Positions 26,274 through 37,515 of a stretch of 64,000 bases of DNA are shown here, piece by piece. The notes beneath the pieces are model-generated. The model saw nothing but the letters and a program-made list of their open reading frames with translations. It was not told where the DNA came from and ran no database searches. Position 1 is the first letter of the stretch. Every line of letters starts with the position of its first letter. Source of the stretch: Drosophila persimilis (lineage: Eukaryota > Arthropoda > Insecta > Diptera > Drosophilidae); assembly GCF_003286085.1 (NCBI RefSeq), contig NW_020825288.1, positions 7,130,001-7,194,000 of the forward strand, in the 5' to 3' direction. The position numbers and the translations under genes are program-made.

Positions 26274-26753
26274 CCAGCGTTTGGCTGGGAGGCGTATGAA
26301 TAGGGGGTGGGTAAGGGGTTGCTGACATTATTTCCCGTGGGCCTTAGTCAACAATTCCGCCGTCAATCACTAGTCCCTGCTTCAGCAGACAAGACGCCAC
26401 ATTGTCGACTCTGCGATACAGCAGCGGCATCATGGCTGAGGCCCGCAGCAGGACAGCCAGTGGCTGCCATAATTCAGCCTGGAGCACATACCTTAGTCCT
26501 CCCATTTATATGTTCGGATAACGCATTCTTTTTTCGGATTAATAACTGTAATGCAGCTAAAATCCGACAACAATCCCTCTCCGAATTTCAACTGAAAAGT
26601 TGGCTGTTCTCTAGTAAATGGAATGCTTCATGTAAATGTAGTTAAAAATCATCAGATAAATTCAACTTTCGACAAAATCAGATGGAATTCAAAATATAAA
26701 AAAAGACAAATTTCTAAATTTCGGAGACTACAGAAAATTCTAAACGATTTTCA
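26274..26753. other. Spacer between foldback and first THEG gene
   Basis: No supported gene. On the minus strand an ATATAAAT motif near 26505-26515 and a donor-like 'actaag|gtatgt' near 26490 could belong to the promoter and first exon of the minus-strand transcript that enters the foldback. The last 100 bases are AT-rich and should contain the promoter of the plus-strand THEG gene. Confidence 0.25.
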
Positions 26754-28002
26754 ATGATCAAGAGATTGAAATGCGACCTCAGTCCGGAGCTGACAACCTG
26801 CCTGAAGTTGTCGGACATGGACCGATCCGACTGTTGCCGGATCAAAGAACCCATTCCCTATGATGGCGAGTGCTTCTTGAAGGACATTGGCAAGGAGCTG
26901 TCCAAGCTCTACCGTCGCCATGACCGCATGTTCGACAAGCGCCGGCGCATCATGGAGATGGCCATGCCCCGCCATCGGAAATGTCGTTACGTCCCCAAGT
27001 GCGCGTGTCAGTTCAGCAAAACGATCGATATTGTCCACGCCGATCAGCCGAGCTACACGCGCACGGAGCAGCTGGCCCTTCCCACGGTGCGGCGGCTGCT
27101 TAACCGCCGGCAGCTTGCCCTCAGCACGGGCGACTCGATCGGTGAATCGATTTTGAATCGGCTGCTCCGCTATAGCTACCTCTCGCTCTACAGTCGTCTG
27201 ACGAACATACAGCCGTTGAAGAAACCGTAAGTCCCTCCCGGTCCCTTAACTGCCCGATTCTAATACTCTTTTCCTTCTCCGGCGTAGAGTGAAGAAGAAG
27301 AAGCCTACGAAAAAGCAAAAGATTCGGCAGAACAGATTCTTCGCAAAATTAGCCACACCGAAGGTGGTGCCGACCCCCCCCAAGCCGGTAAGTCATCCAG
27401 TCGAAGGGTAAATGATTCAATTCCTAATTACCTTGCCCCTTTCCATCCCTCCCCCGCACAGGAACGACAATTCAAGGAGATGAGTCAGGGTCGCCTCAAG
27501 AGACTGTCGCGCCCCAAGCGCTACGTGGACGAGGTCAAGACCCCGTGGGAGCTGACGGAAACAATGCGCAAATACAAGCCGACCAAACGCATCAAGACAA
27601 TGGCCAAGCCCAATGAGCGCGAGAATGTCCACATTAACGAGAATCCCGAAAAGGTGTCGCCCAATGCACTGACATACAAACGTGGGTACCCATAGTCCTC
27701 TACTTTCTGCCCCTTTCTGATCATTCTCATGTCTTCCAGCGAGTGCCCGCATCAAGGAGATGTCCCAGCCGCTCACGATGCACGAAGCGAATACGGTGCC
27801 GGCGGACATCAAGGAGGATCCGTTTGCCATCGCCCCAAATGCCCTCAAGTACAAGGCCTCGTCCCGCATCAAGGAGCTGGCCGAGCCGAAGGAGTTCGAG
27901 AATACCCACATACGCGAGAATCCGTTCGCCATCTCGCCGGCAGCGCTCAAGGCCAAGGCCACGCCACGCCTCATCGCCCTGGCCAAGCCCAAGGGCGGCT
28001 AA
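26754..28002 (+). CDS. THEG-repeat protein, likely sperm/testis protein (gene A)
   Basis: Four coding exons: 26754-27226, 27288-27387, 27462-27681 and 27740-28002, all with GT-AG introns of 58-74 bases, giving 351 residues. The C-terminal half (about residue 200 onwards) has repeated THEG motifs of the form R-(I/L)-K-x-(L/M)-(A/S)-x-P: RLKRLSRPKR, RIKTMAKPNE, RIKEMSQPLT, RIKELAEPKE and RLIALAKPKG. Several are followed by 'ENP...SP.AL..KA'. Residues ~160-190 form a Lys-rich linker. THEG (testicular haploid expressed) proteins are sperm-tail microtubule-associated in mammals, and the fly relatives are mostly testis-biased. That role here is inferred from the family. The N-terminal ~157 residues are Cys-containing and basic, and I do not recognise them. 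A convergent relative lies 203 bp downstream. Confidence 0.85.
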
Positions 28003-28205
28003 GGATTGGGGGAAACAAGCTCTTTCATCGTTTCAGATATTACTTTTTTGGCCTATCCACGTTTCGCATCGTTTGGTCAACTGCCGTTTAGGATTAAAAG
28101 TTTATTTAAATATTTATTCAAATGCGTGATCGGGGCAATGGCAGGTCACAGGGATCTGGTCACAGGATTACAGTGCACTGTGGCCTGTCTTTAGCCCGGT
28201 AGACT

Positions 28206-29296
28206 TCATTCCCAGTTGCAGCTGAACTGCTGTCTCGGCTGGGAGAGTTGCTCCAGACGCGGCGTCAACTTGGCCCGCATCGCGCTGCGTCGCACTGTGA
28301 ACGGCTTCCGCCGGATAGTGGTGTCCTCCCTCAGCTTTGGAGCGGCCAGGTTGTACAGCCGCAGAGTTAGATGTCCGGGGCGGAATCCTTTGCGTGTCGA
28401 TCTTACCTGGATATCCGAGTATTCCACAACAGCGGGTGTCCTCTTTCTGGGCACTGCCAATAGGTTAATGCGCTCAGTGGCTATGAAGGGCGATCATATC
28501 ATGGGTCTTAGTCGTAAAATTCTTTGGCTATTGCTTACCTTTGTAGGTCAATGCCCGTTGAGCCACGCTGAAGGGATTGTACAGTTTTTCGATGGATGGC
28601 ATCCTGCTTTTGGCCAAAAGCGTCAGACGATCGCTGGCCTTAAAGGTCCGCATCGGCCAGGTGAGATGCCATGGCGGCCTGGTATTCAAAACCTTGGGCG
28701 ACTGCTTGGCTTTGGCCAGCTCCTGGAGACGCTTGGAGACATTGGAAATATGGGATGTAGCACTCGCATTTGGACGCAAACAGTGGGACATATTAAAAAG
28801 GCGTGACGTGGCACTTAAATTATGACGCGAACTATCACGGAATGAGGACTCAAAATGTCGGCGTGGAGCTGTTGAATGGTGGGAGAAGGAGGAATTGGGA
28901 CGGACACTCGCAGCGGACCCCTTCTGGGAAACTTTTGGGTTAATGCTAGTTGTGCTGGTCCTCCATTTGGGGAAACTTTTCTGGGAAACTTTTGGGTTTA
29001 CGCTAGTAGTGCTGGTCCTCCGTTTGGAGCCGCCTTCCAAACGCTTCCCGTAAACGGAAAGCCCCTTTGATTCATCGCTGTAAAAGTCCATTAATTTATT
29101 CCTTATAGCGATCGCAATCCGACTGCCAACTATGCCAACTATGTACTCACGACTGCTTGTCCAATGCCTTAGACAACTCCAAGGTGTGATACTTGTAGAA
29201 CAGCTGGCGGATCAGCTGCTCGTCCAACGACAAAAGCTTCGACTTTTGGCTTGAAAGAACAGGAGCTTGGCTAAACATTTCCCGGTGGCACGACAT
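28206..29296 (-). CDS. THEG-repeat protein, convergent paralogue (gene B)
   Basis: Three coding exons on the minus strand: 29296-29151, 29101-28539 and 28480-28206. The introns are about 49 and 58 bases and the product is 327 residues. The ATG at 29296 opens MSCHREMFSQ, and the frame stays open across both junctions. THEG motifs include RLQELAKAKQ, RLTLLAKSRM, RINLLAVPRK, RLYNLAAPKL and RLEQLSQPRQ. The last intron interrupts '..ALTYK' in phase 1, exactly as the last intron of the neighbouring plus-strand gene interrupts 'ALTYK', which argues for a common ancestor. An internal tandem duplication (RTSTTSVNPKVSQK, then RTSTTSINPKVSQK) lies near residues 75-105. The motifs are more degenerate than in gene A. 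A sperm axoneme role is inferred from the family. Confidence 0.8.
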
Positions 29297-29912
29297 AACA
29301 AAGAGCAACTAAAACAGAATCTCACGAGTAATGTTTTGTTTTTTTTTTTTCTTTTTCTTTGTTTTACTTAAAATTTAGACAGCTCTTGAACTGACAATGA
29401 CTTTTAAACCATAATTAATGTAGATTTGAATTTATTGTTATCATATCTCGTGCTCTACGTCGGAGCCTCGAGTAGAGTGGAAAGCCACTCAAAGCTATCT
29501 CTTAAATTGCTTAAGCGATATCATCTCGGGTTAATCTTTTAACAATTGGAAGGGGAAAAATAATACATAATTACATCATAATCGGGGATCAATCGGCCAA
29601 TCGGTAAAACTAAGGGAAAAACAGGGCGGGGTGTATTGGACTAAACTTAAATATTCGCCAGAAATAATACTCATTGAAAACATGGGAGGGACAAATAAGG
29701 AAACAGCATACTATACGGGAGGGGCGGAGAAACTAAAAACGAATGCAAATCATATGTTCTTTTAACAATTCAAATTTCGCTGCGGCAACAACACACAAAA
29801 AGAAAACTGTCTATTGTCTATATAGTAAGTGCGGGCCATGGGGGCCAATGTTGTTGCCGGTTGCTGAGGAGTCTGATTCCTGTGCGGATCGGTCTCTGCC
29901 TGCTTCCAATCT
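29297..29912. other. Spacer between THEG gene B and Idh3g
   Basis: No gene seen. It should hold the promoter of the THEG gene on its left (a T-run lies at 29339-29353) and the 3' UTR of Idh3g from 29912 leftwards. AT-rich, without notable repeats. Confidence 0.5.
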
Positions 29913-31435
29913 CTAGTGCAAATTGGCGATGACGGCACGGGTGAAGTCCATTGTGGTGGATTGTCCACCCAGATCCTTGGTGCGCACCTTGCCGTCGTTG
30001 AGCACCTTGTTTATGGCATTGAATATGACCTCGCTGTAGGTGGGCAAGTTGATGTGGCGCAGCAGCTTCACGCCGCACAGCATCATGGCCGTTGGATTGG
30101 CCACATTCTTGCCCACAGCACCGGCGAAGGTGTGACGTGCACCCTAAGAAAAGCAATCAAATCATTACTAAGAACACACAGTTATTGAGGGAGACTCACA
30201 GGCTCGAACACAACCGTCTCCGCTGAGTAGGAGGCACCAGCAACAACACCAGCACCGCCCACCAAACCAGAGGCCAGATTATCCACAATGGCACCATACA
30301 GATTGGGGGTTACCATCACATCGAACTGATTCGGATTGGACACCATCTGCATGGTTGTGTTGTCCACAATCATCTTCTCGAACTGGATGCGGGGATACAG
30401 CTTGGCGACGTCTTCGCAACACCTCAGGAAAAGGCCGTCGCCCAGCTTCATGATGTTGGCCTTGTGCACGGCAGTGACCTTCTTGCGCTGATTCTTGGTG
30501 GCATAGTCGAAGGCGAACTTGGCAATGCGCATCGACTTCTTGGCAGTGATGATCTTCAGGCACTCCACAATGCCGGGCACCGACTCGTGCTCCAGCGCCG
30601 AGTACTCGCCCTCCGTCTGCTCACGGATGATGACCACGTCGATGTCGGTATGGCGCGTCTTAATGCCGGGCAAGCTGCGCACATGCACCACATTTGCGTA
30701 AAGGTCCAGATCGTTACGCAGCTTCATGTTCAGGGTTTGCAAGTCACCCACATTGCTGTAGTCGGGAGTAGCCAGAATGCCCTGCGATAACGGAGGGAAT
30801 ATTGCAATAATCAGCAATGTTATCTCCTCTGCTAGATTTAACAGGAGCACCCACCTTTATGCAGACTTTGTTCTTCTGGATGGAGGCCACCACATCCTCC
30901 AGCTTGGCACTCAGCACAGGGTTGATCTCCGACAGGAAGTAGGACTCGAAGTCCACGGGCACATTGGCTGCCTAAATAAAGAAAAGCCAACTTGGATAGC
31001 AAACATTTTGAGAAGAGGCAAGGCTAAAGGTTTACCTTGAAGACTTCCTGCAGGGCATAGACGATCTCGGGACCCACACCATCGCCGGGAATCAGTGTAC
31101 AGGTGGTTCTATTGGCTCCATAGGTTGCATCCTGTATTTTATGTCCAGTACGAACCTTTTCGAGTGTCGCTGAGGTGTGTACACTACGTGCAGCCGCCGC
31201 CTAAGGATATTGAAAAAAAAAATCAAATAGTTAATCCATCTTCTTTCGAGGATTATAACCTCAAATACTGTCATCTTCATATTCGCACACAGCGAGGGCC
31301 AGCAGCAGCCACCGCAGCACAGGCAGAATCGGCGCCTGCTGCTGCTTGCCCAAGTGTTTATGTAAGACCTCGCTCGAAGCGGGGGAGGTTCACCTGCAAA
31401 ACGGTGCGTCCTAGGGTTCTGGCCAGCATTGACAT
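29913..31435 (-). CDS. Idh3g: NAD-dependent isocitrate dehydrogenase, gamma subunit, mitochondrial
   Basis: Five coding exons: 31435-31394, 31200-31036, 30971-30855, 30781-30200 and 30143-29913. All junctions are phase 0 and the product is 378 residues. The N-terminus ([14 protein letters not shown], then Ala/Arg-rich) is a mitochondrial presequence. The body carries [11 protein letters not shown], the [10 protein letters not shown] motif, [23 protein letters not shown] and [13 protein letters not shown]. The catalytic subunit has a conserved acidic aspartate cluster in the YGD.LSD segment. Here the segment reads [15 protein letters not shown], as in regulatory subunits, and the wording is closest to vertebrate IDH3G. 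The enzyme oxidises isocitrate to 2-oxoglutarate in the TCA cycle, and gamma gives allosteric control in the alpha2-beta-gamma assembly. The gene belongs to a run of four mitochondrial genes. Confidence 0.93.
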
Positions 31436-32127
31436 GTTCCTCGTTAGCTTTCGCGTTACGACAGTTGTGTGGGCAAATTTTAAATTGACAAAAGGCTAAC
31501 GCACTCGAAATTTTCGTGGATATTTTTTTGCAACCGAAAATTTCAATAAAAACCAATCGACCAGCTGATTGACTCGCCAGGGGTGCAATCAGTACCGCGC
31601 TGTCCATATGCTGCTGCGGGGTTGCACAGCAATCGGTTATCGATTGACGATTGATCTTTGGCGGGCAATTTTGAAATTTCGTCCTATGTACGCATTATCA
31701 AAGGGGAATTTATATTTGACTGGCTTTAAGAGGGTTACATGATGTGTCTTGTTAAGCTATCATCAGCTTTATAGAAACAAGTTGTATGGAATAAAAGAAA
31801 TATATTTTTCTCGGGTAAGGTGGTTCGATTGAAGTATCCTTTAAAAACAAGAAGAAACTGCATCTGATTGGGCCCCCAAATTGCGGATCCTAACATTTAT
31901 GTCCTTTCTCTAAATATAATTGGTATATTTGAAGCTAAAACAATCGTTTACAAATATATATATACGTTATAATTTTTTTAAGTTCTGCTGCTTTGTTTTG
32001 TTCTCTTGTAGGAATTTTAAATATTGCTTTGCATCTTTTTTATCTAATTATCTTTTGAGTTGCATTTCTTCAGCTCCTGAACTAAAAACAAATCAAATCG
32101 GGTTTGGTTAGAGGTAGGAAACATAAT
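31436..32127. other. Idh3g promoter region and Mitofilin 3' flank
   Basis: No coding sequence supported. A DRE-like TATCGATT lies at 31638-31645, about 200 bp upstream of the Idh3g start codon. DRE motifs are common in fly housekeeping promoters. The right part (31900-32127) is T-rich and fits the 3' UTR of Mitofilin on the minus strand. Confidence 0.45.
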
Positions 32128-35100
32128 CTACAAATACACGACACCGCTGGCGGCGGCATGGGACATCAGTGTGTTGGCCGCCTGCTGCATCTCCAGCATG
32201 AGGCGGACCTCCTTCATCCATTCGCCAGCGACCTTGCGTGGCGCACCCTGTAGCAGGTTCAAATACTTCAATGCCAGCAGGAAGTTGCTGCGATCCACGT
32301 AGTACCTAGAAGACCACAGAATTAATCAGAAATGGAGCGCAAAGAGAGCTAAAAGATGGCCTCACCTGGCCCTGTTCAGTATGTCATAGGTGTCCAATTT
32401 GCTGTAATCGAAGGGTTTGTCGTTGAGTTCGTCCGTGGAGATGGGATTATCGGCTCGCATGATAAATATCGATTGCACATAAGACAGCACATAGATGGGC
32501 AGACTGGCCCCCTCCTCTGGCACCAAGGCTAGCCTCCGGGCCACACGCTCCACGCTGAGGAAACGCTCACGCAGCGCATCCTCGGGATAGACGCCGCGCT
32601 CTCGGGCTTCTTTCGGCATGCTCTCCAACACGGCTGCCACCAGATCGTCGCCCTCTGAAAAAGGGATGCTCATAAGAATGAAAGGAATCAATTCACTTCG
32701 ATTTAAACTTACGTGACACCTTCGCAATGGCTTTGATCTCGTTCTGAAGTGGACGCAGCTTGTCTTTGTAGCTGACGCCTGGGGTAGCATTGCGGACAGA
32801 AGCCCACAGGGCCTGGCAGGCAGCCCACAAGGCCTGGGACTGGTTGGCCGTACGCTCGGCATCGGCGCGGTCTGCGAAATATAGGAACAAAAGTAGGTGA
32901 GCAGATGATTTAAGGACTCCTTACGAACGGGTTAAGTGTGGGCCAAGTATACCTTGAAACTCGTCCTCTATCTCTACACAAGCGCAGCATGATTTAAAGG
33001 ATTAAACAAGGTTATATTTCTAGCAGGGGATCTAGCCAAACCCCAGCCCAAGATACCCCACAACCCTCGGTCTTACAACTCACCCGCCAGGGCAGCATCC
33101 ATGCCGCGAAGCTTGCCCAGCATAGTGGCCAGCTGCAGCTTGTAGTTGGCCTTCTCGATAGCCAGCTTGTCGTCCAGCTCACGCTTGAAGCTGCGCGTCA
33201 GATCCGATTCGCGCTGGGCCACAATGTCCTTGATGTGGTCGGCATGGGCCTCAGCCTGCTTCTTGAGCTGCATACGCAGCTGCTTGTCGGACTCGGCATT
33301 GATGTGGAAGATCTTCTTCTGGTTTTCCACAGCCAGCTTGCGACGCTCCGCCTCCAGGTGGTAGTCTAGCTGGGCGCGCAGGGCCTCCGAATCGTTGTCG
33401 CCACGCACAGAGTCGATGGCGCGCTTGAGACGCAGCTCGCCGTCGGTTTGCAGGCGCTGCAGCTCCTTCTGGTAGGCCAGGACATGGGTGTAGGCGTGTA
33501 GAATGAAGAGATCGAGATCCTCCTTGGACAGATTTAGCTTCTTATCGGAGAGCTTAAGGCCGGGGAAGATGGCTTCGATTTCATCGATGAAATAGTTGCG
33601 AGCCTGTTCCACATTGCGCCAATACTTGTCCGACACACTCGCCGTATCCTTGTGCCTGTACAGTTCATCCTTGACGTTGGCTATATGATCCACCAGCTTC
33701 TTGATCTTGTTGCGGACAGACTCCACCTTCTTGTGGTTCTCTGCTGTGGCCACTTCGCTCAGGGCAATCTCACAGGCCACTGTCCAGAAAAAGGAAAACT
33801 GACATAGATTGCTAAAAACTTATTTCATTATTTGTTTTATTACCAATCTTTTCCTGAGCCTCGCGGGCTGCTCGCTCTGCTGTGGATACTGCTGTATCCC
33901 GGGCACTGGCACGGTTCCTCAGGGTCGTCCACAGCGTGTTCTCGCCCGTCTCCACAGCCCTGTCGACCACACGACGCACGTCCTCATTGAAGCTGCAAAG
34001 GAAAACAATCAGACTCAAAATGGAACAACCCCTGGTTTATTTTAACTCACCCCTTGAGCACTGTAATGGCAGCATTGTATTCCTTGACAGCCAGCTTGGC
34101 CGACAACTCAATGGCCTTTTCCAGCTCGACGACCTCCTTGGGCAGCGGCAGGGGGACCTTGGGTGCGGGCTTGGGCGCGGCAGCTGGCTGGGGCGCAGGA
34201 GCAGCATCGGGCTTGGCAGTTTTCGTTTCAATTTTCGCTGCTGGTGCAGCGGCGGGTTTCTTGGCCTCGGGAGCTTCACTCTTCAGAGGCTGCACCTTGG
34301 GCTCCGGACTCTTGGGCTTGTCGCTGTTGCTGCCACCACCGAACAGGCCCGTCACCTTGGAGGTCACAGAGTTCACCGAGGAGCTGACCGTGTCGTAGCC
34401 AGACTTCACCTTGTCGAATTGGTCGTTGACACTCTGCGTGATTCCCTTGAATGGTGGCTCCTCCTGAAGCGCCACTTTGATCACCGCCTCGGCCCCGGGC
34501 ACTTTCTTCTCCACCATTTTTCGGAAGTCATCGTCATACCTGTACGAAAATGGGCCTTTTTATTGGGGCTGTACGCAGGACTAAGAATTGGAATACTCAC
34601 TTGGCGTAGGTGATTACACCGCCGACAGCAGCCAGGGGAGCGATCAAGACCAAATACTTGCCGAAGCCAGCTTCTCGCATATGTGGCGGCGGTGGTAGAC
34701 CCTGCCCATTGCCTTGTCCACTTCTGCTGCTGCCTTCTTCCCTTCTGCTGCTGCTGTAATGCCTGCCATTTTTTGTTGTTTGCAGGGAGCGCTAACAGAA
34801 ACCGAAAGTAGAGACAAGAGGTATTTGTATTCCATTACTTTTAGCACATCCACGTCGCGTGACCAGCCCCTCCCGGCGACCCAGAGCCACCGCAACCACA
34901 GCTCAAACAAAGTTCAGCTGGAATTTTGGAGATTTTCGCATATTTCCTGCTTTTGGTAGATGACATAACCAGCGCTTCTTGTATATTTTGCAATTGGGCT
35001 TGTTAGTGGGTGCGGGAGCGGGTGTCGGGGCGAGAGAACGGTCGAGTCGGTGCGGAGCAACGTGACGATCGATTTTCGTCGGTCGTGTTATCACATAACT

Positions 35101-35148
35101 CACCTGCAAGGCGCACTTGCACTGATCTCGAACCGCTAGCCGATACAT
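32128..35148 (-). CDS. Mitofilin: Mitofilin / MIC60, MICOS core subunit
   Basis: Eight main coding exons: 35148-35104, 34791-34601, 34539-34051, 33992-33844, 33779-33084, 32871-32713, 32654-32366 and 32305-32128, giving 731 residues (738 with a 21-base microexon). The N-terminus is a mitochondrial presequence. One transmembrane segment lies at about residues 61-78 ([19 protein letters not shown]). Next come a Pro/Ala/Lys-rich stretch and a long charged coiled coil in the large exon ([22 protein letters not shown]). The C-terminal mitofilin domain contains [21 protein letters not shown] and [18 protein letters not shown]60 sits in the inner membrane facing the intermembrane space. It holds crista junctions together and contacts the outer membrane. 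The length and ending match the family. It is divergent to mRpL35, with a 435 bp shared promoter interval. Confidence 0.95.
32953..32973 (-). CDS. Mitofilin: Optional 21-base microexon of Mitofilin
   Basis: Between two Mitofilin exons the minus strand has an acceptor (gtgtag), 21 bases and a donor (gtatac). Inserted, it keeps frame and adds seven residues, changing AG-DRADAER to AG-EIEDEFQ-DRADAER. Without it the flanking exons also join in frame, so it fits a cassette exon. The acidic insert sits just after the coiled coil. Confidence 0.55.
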
Positions 35149-35583
35149 GATTTGATTATGGAATATTTGTTGAATTTCGCTCTAGCTTGGTGCCCCTGCT
35201 CCCGTATTTATGGCCGGCGGCGTGAACTAATTTTCCTGCCCGATTCTTCTCTCCGTTCAATACTCTGGACCTCTCCAATGCTCAGGTGTCCGCGTTGATT
35301 GGTGAATGGCAAGCGGCAGAGAAATATAGTCTCTGCCATACAGTGTGTTCAATATTCCTTACAATGTTATTGTTGAAATGTTCTCGGCAGCACTAAAATT
35401 TTGTCTTTCTTTTGGTATTGACGTGACAGTTTTAAAACCACATCAAATATTTGCCAAAAATATGATTAAAAATTGTTACAGTGTGAACGGCATCATTCGT
35501 TGTGAACGGCAAACAGCTGATTGGTGTTACGCGACGATTGACTTGATTTTGGAATTGACGGATTTCTGTATTAACCCAGGCAA
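35149..35583. promoter_or_regulatory. Bidirectional promoter interval, Mitofilin / mRpL35
   Basis: 435 bases separate the start codons of two divergent mitochondrial genes. No TATA box is obvious near either start. A plus-strand ORF crossing 35345-35671 has no family resemblance and ends inside mRpL35 intron 1, so it is not called. Confidence 0.5.
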
Positions 35584-36174
35584 ATGCTGCGAACCCTACT
35601 CACAAGCGGTAGGTCCAATGCATCCCAATTGTTATAAGATTACTGATTTTCATTTATGGTTTGTTTTATAGCCCTGCGCGGCGTGTGTCGCGTTCCGCCG
35701 GTGGCGCCGCTGGCGCAACAGACACAACGTGCCTGTTTTGGCCAGCTAATGACAATTCAGAAGCAGCCGAGTCTGCTGTCCGCCCATACACTAGCACCAG
35801 CCTCGTTGCAGCTGCTTCAGTTGCCCGCTCTGGGAACTCCAGGAACGCCACCCGTACGCAGCGTTACCAAATTCTCGCTCATCAAGGGCAAACGCAAGAC
35901 GGTGAAGGCAGTGCTGAAGCGCTTCAAGCGTCTCGACTGGGGTGCCTGGATACGCACACACTCCGGCCGCCAGAAGAAGCTGTTCAAGAAGTCCAATGCC
36001 CTGCGGCGACGACTACGCCAGCACGTCTTCACCAATGCCTCCCAGAGCTGGCTGCTGGACAAGATGGTCACAGACTACTGGCGCCGGCCCAAGCACTACA
36101 TCGATGATCCGTACGCACCCTACCACAAACGTGACGAGTACTTTGCCACCAAATCGAAACCATTCAAAGTCTAA
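35584..36174 (+). CDS. mRpL35: Mitochondrial ribosomal protein bL35m
   Basis: Two exons, 35584-35608 and 35672-36174, joined in phase 1 across a 63-base intron. The product is 175 residues. The first exon encodes MLRTLLTS, the start of a mitochondrial presequence that continues into the Ala/Gln-rich part of exon 2. The conserved bL35 region follows: KRKTVKAVLKRFKRLDWG, a basic RTHSGRQKKLFKK and a C-terminal WRRPKHYIDDPYAPYH. bL35m is a large-subunit protein of the mitoribosome. The start at 35584 is chosen over downstream Met codons because it supplies the presequence and a clean splice. It is convergent with the FAH-family gene, with 70 bases between stop codons. Confidence 0.93.
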
Positions 36175-36244
36175 CGCTTGATTAAATGCAATTATTTCGT
36201 TACACACATAACAATTATAACAATTCACGGGAATCATCATGGAT

Positions 36245-37258
36245 TCAGGAAGCAACAACCTTGTTGGTCATGGTGCCCAGACCAACGATCTCTGTTTTGA
36301 TGACATCGCCGGGCTTGAGGAACTCTGGTGGACTGCGGTGCATTCCCACGCCCTTGGGGGTGCCCGTGACGATAATATCGCCGGGTAGCAAGGTTATTGT
36401 CTGAGTCAATCTGTTGATCACATCGTCGAGCTTGAAGATCAGGTTGCACGTGTTGCCGTTCTGCTTCTCAACGCCATTGATCCATGTCTTGAGGTTCAGA
36501 TCGTACACGTTCTTGACCAGACTCTTGTGCACCACAGCCGGTCCCAGTGGCAGGAATGTATCCATCGACTTGCCAATCAAGAACTGGCCTCCATTGCGCT
36601 CCTTCTGCCAGTCGCGCGCCGAAATATCCTGGGCGATGGTATAACCAAAGACGTAGTCCATAGCCTTATCCTTGGGCACATGGCGGGCAACCTTGCCAAT
36701 GACACAGACCAGCTCCACCTCCCAGTCGATTTTCTGTCGGAATTAAAATGGAATTTTCCACTTGTCTTCTTCTCTTATCGGAGGTTATCTGACACTTTAC
36801 GTACGTCACTCGCCTTGTGGGCAATCACATTATCTGTGGGCCCCACCAGGGTGTTGTTGAACTTGCTGAAGAACATCGGCTCCTTGGGCGCAGGCTTGTT
36901 CTGTTCATCGCAATGGTCCTGGTAGTTCAATCCTACATAAATTCACACAAATTAACACCTGTAGAGCAGAGCTGCCCCTATGCGAATATTTACCAATGCA
37001 AATGATCTTGCCGGGATCGGTGAGGGGGGGCAGCAAAGTGACATCATCATTCAGCTCCAGCTTGGGCTGCTTTTGCACCTTCTGGGCCAGCTCTTCGATG
37101 TTCGGGTTCTGGGCAATTAACGCCTTCAGATCGCTGGGCACGCCCTCCACTCCTGCCAGCTCCACCAGAGATTTCTGATCGTCGGCAAGCAGGCCAAGGC
37201 GCTTAGCAAGGTCACCCTTGCGCAAATATTGTACGAAACGCATTCTGGCAGCTAACAT
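36245..37258 (-). CDS. Fumarylacetoacetate hydrolase (FAH) domain protein, FAHD2-like
   Basis: Three exons, 37258-36994, 36932-36805 and 36733-36245, give 293 residues, a normal length for the family. The FAH fold is marked by [10 protein letters not shown] (about 89-98, with the conserved His95), the metal ligands Glu136 and Glu138 in [10 protein letters not shown], and Asp167 in [14 protein letters not shown]. Further on are [12 protein letters not shown] and [13 protein letters not shown]. The family includes acylpyruvase and oxaloacetate decarboxylase (FAHD1) and the less defined FAHD2. The sequence does not settle the substrate. The N-terminus ([15 protein letters not shown]) is Arg-rich and may target mitochondria, as for its neighbours. 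It is probably the orthologue of melanogaster CG5793, recalled from memory and unchecked. It shares its promoter interval with the ARM/BTB gene. Confidence 0.88.
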
Positions 37259-37284
37259 TTATCTCTGGACGGTGTACAGTTTCT

Positions 37285-37500
37285 CAATTGATTACAAAAT
37301 TAATATCGATGCTGTTATTGATTAAAAAATTAATATCGATGCTGTTATTGATTATAAATTTAATATCGATGCTGTTATTGATTAAAAAATTAATATCGAT
37401 GCTGTTATTGATTATAAATTTAATATCGATGCTGTTATTGATTAAAAAATTAATATCGATGCTGTTATTGATTACAAAATTAATATCGATGTTTTTATAT
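37285..37500. repeat. Seven 30 bp tandem repeats carrying ATATCGAT
   Basis: The core 'taatatcgat' starts at 37301, 37331, 37361, 37391, 37421, 37451 and 37481, exactly 30 bases apart. Each copy except the last, degraded one is followed by 'gctgttattg'. The linkers mostly alternate 'attaaaaaat' and 'attataaatt', which gives a 60 bp higher-order period. The array starts about 30 bases upstream of the FAH-family start codon and ends about 120 bases before the ARM/BTB start codon, inside their shared promoter. Confidence 0.95.
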
Positions 37501-37515
37501 CGATGATTATAAAAT

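Noticed and set aside
35345..35671. 108-codon ORF between Mitofilin and mRpL35
   Set aside because: It crosses the mRpL35 first exon and intron in another frame and shows no recognisable domain.
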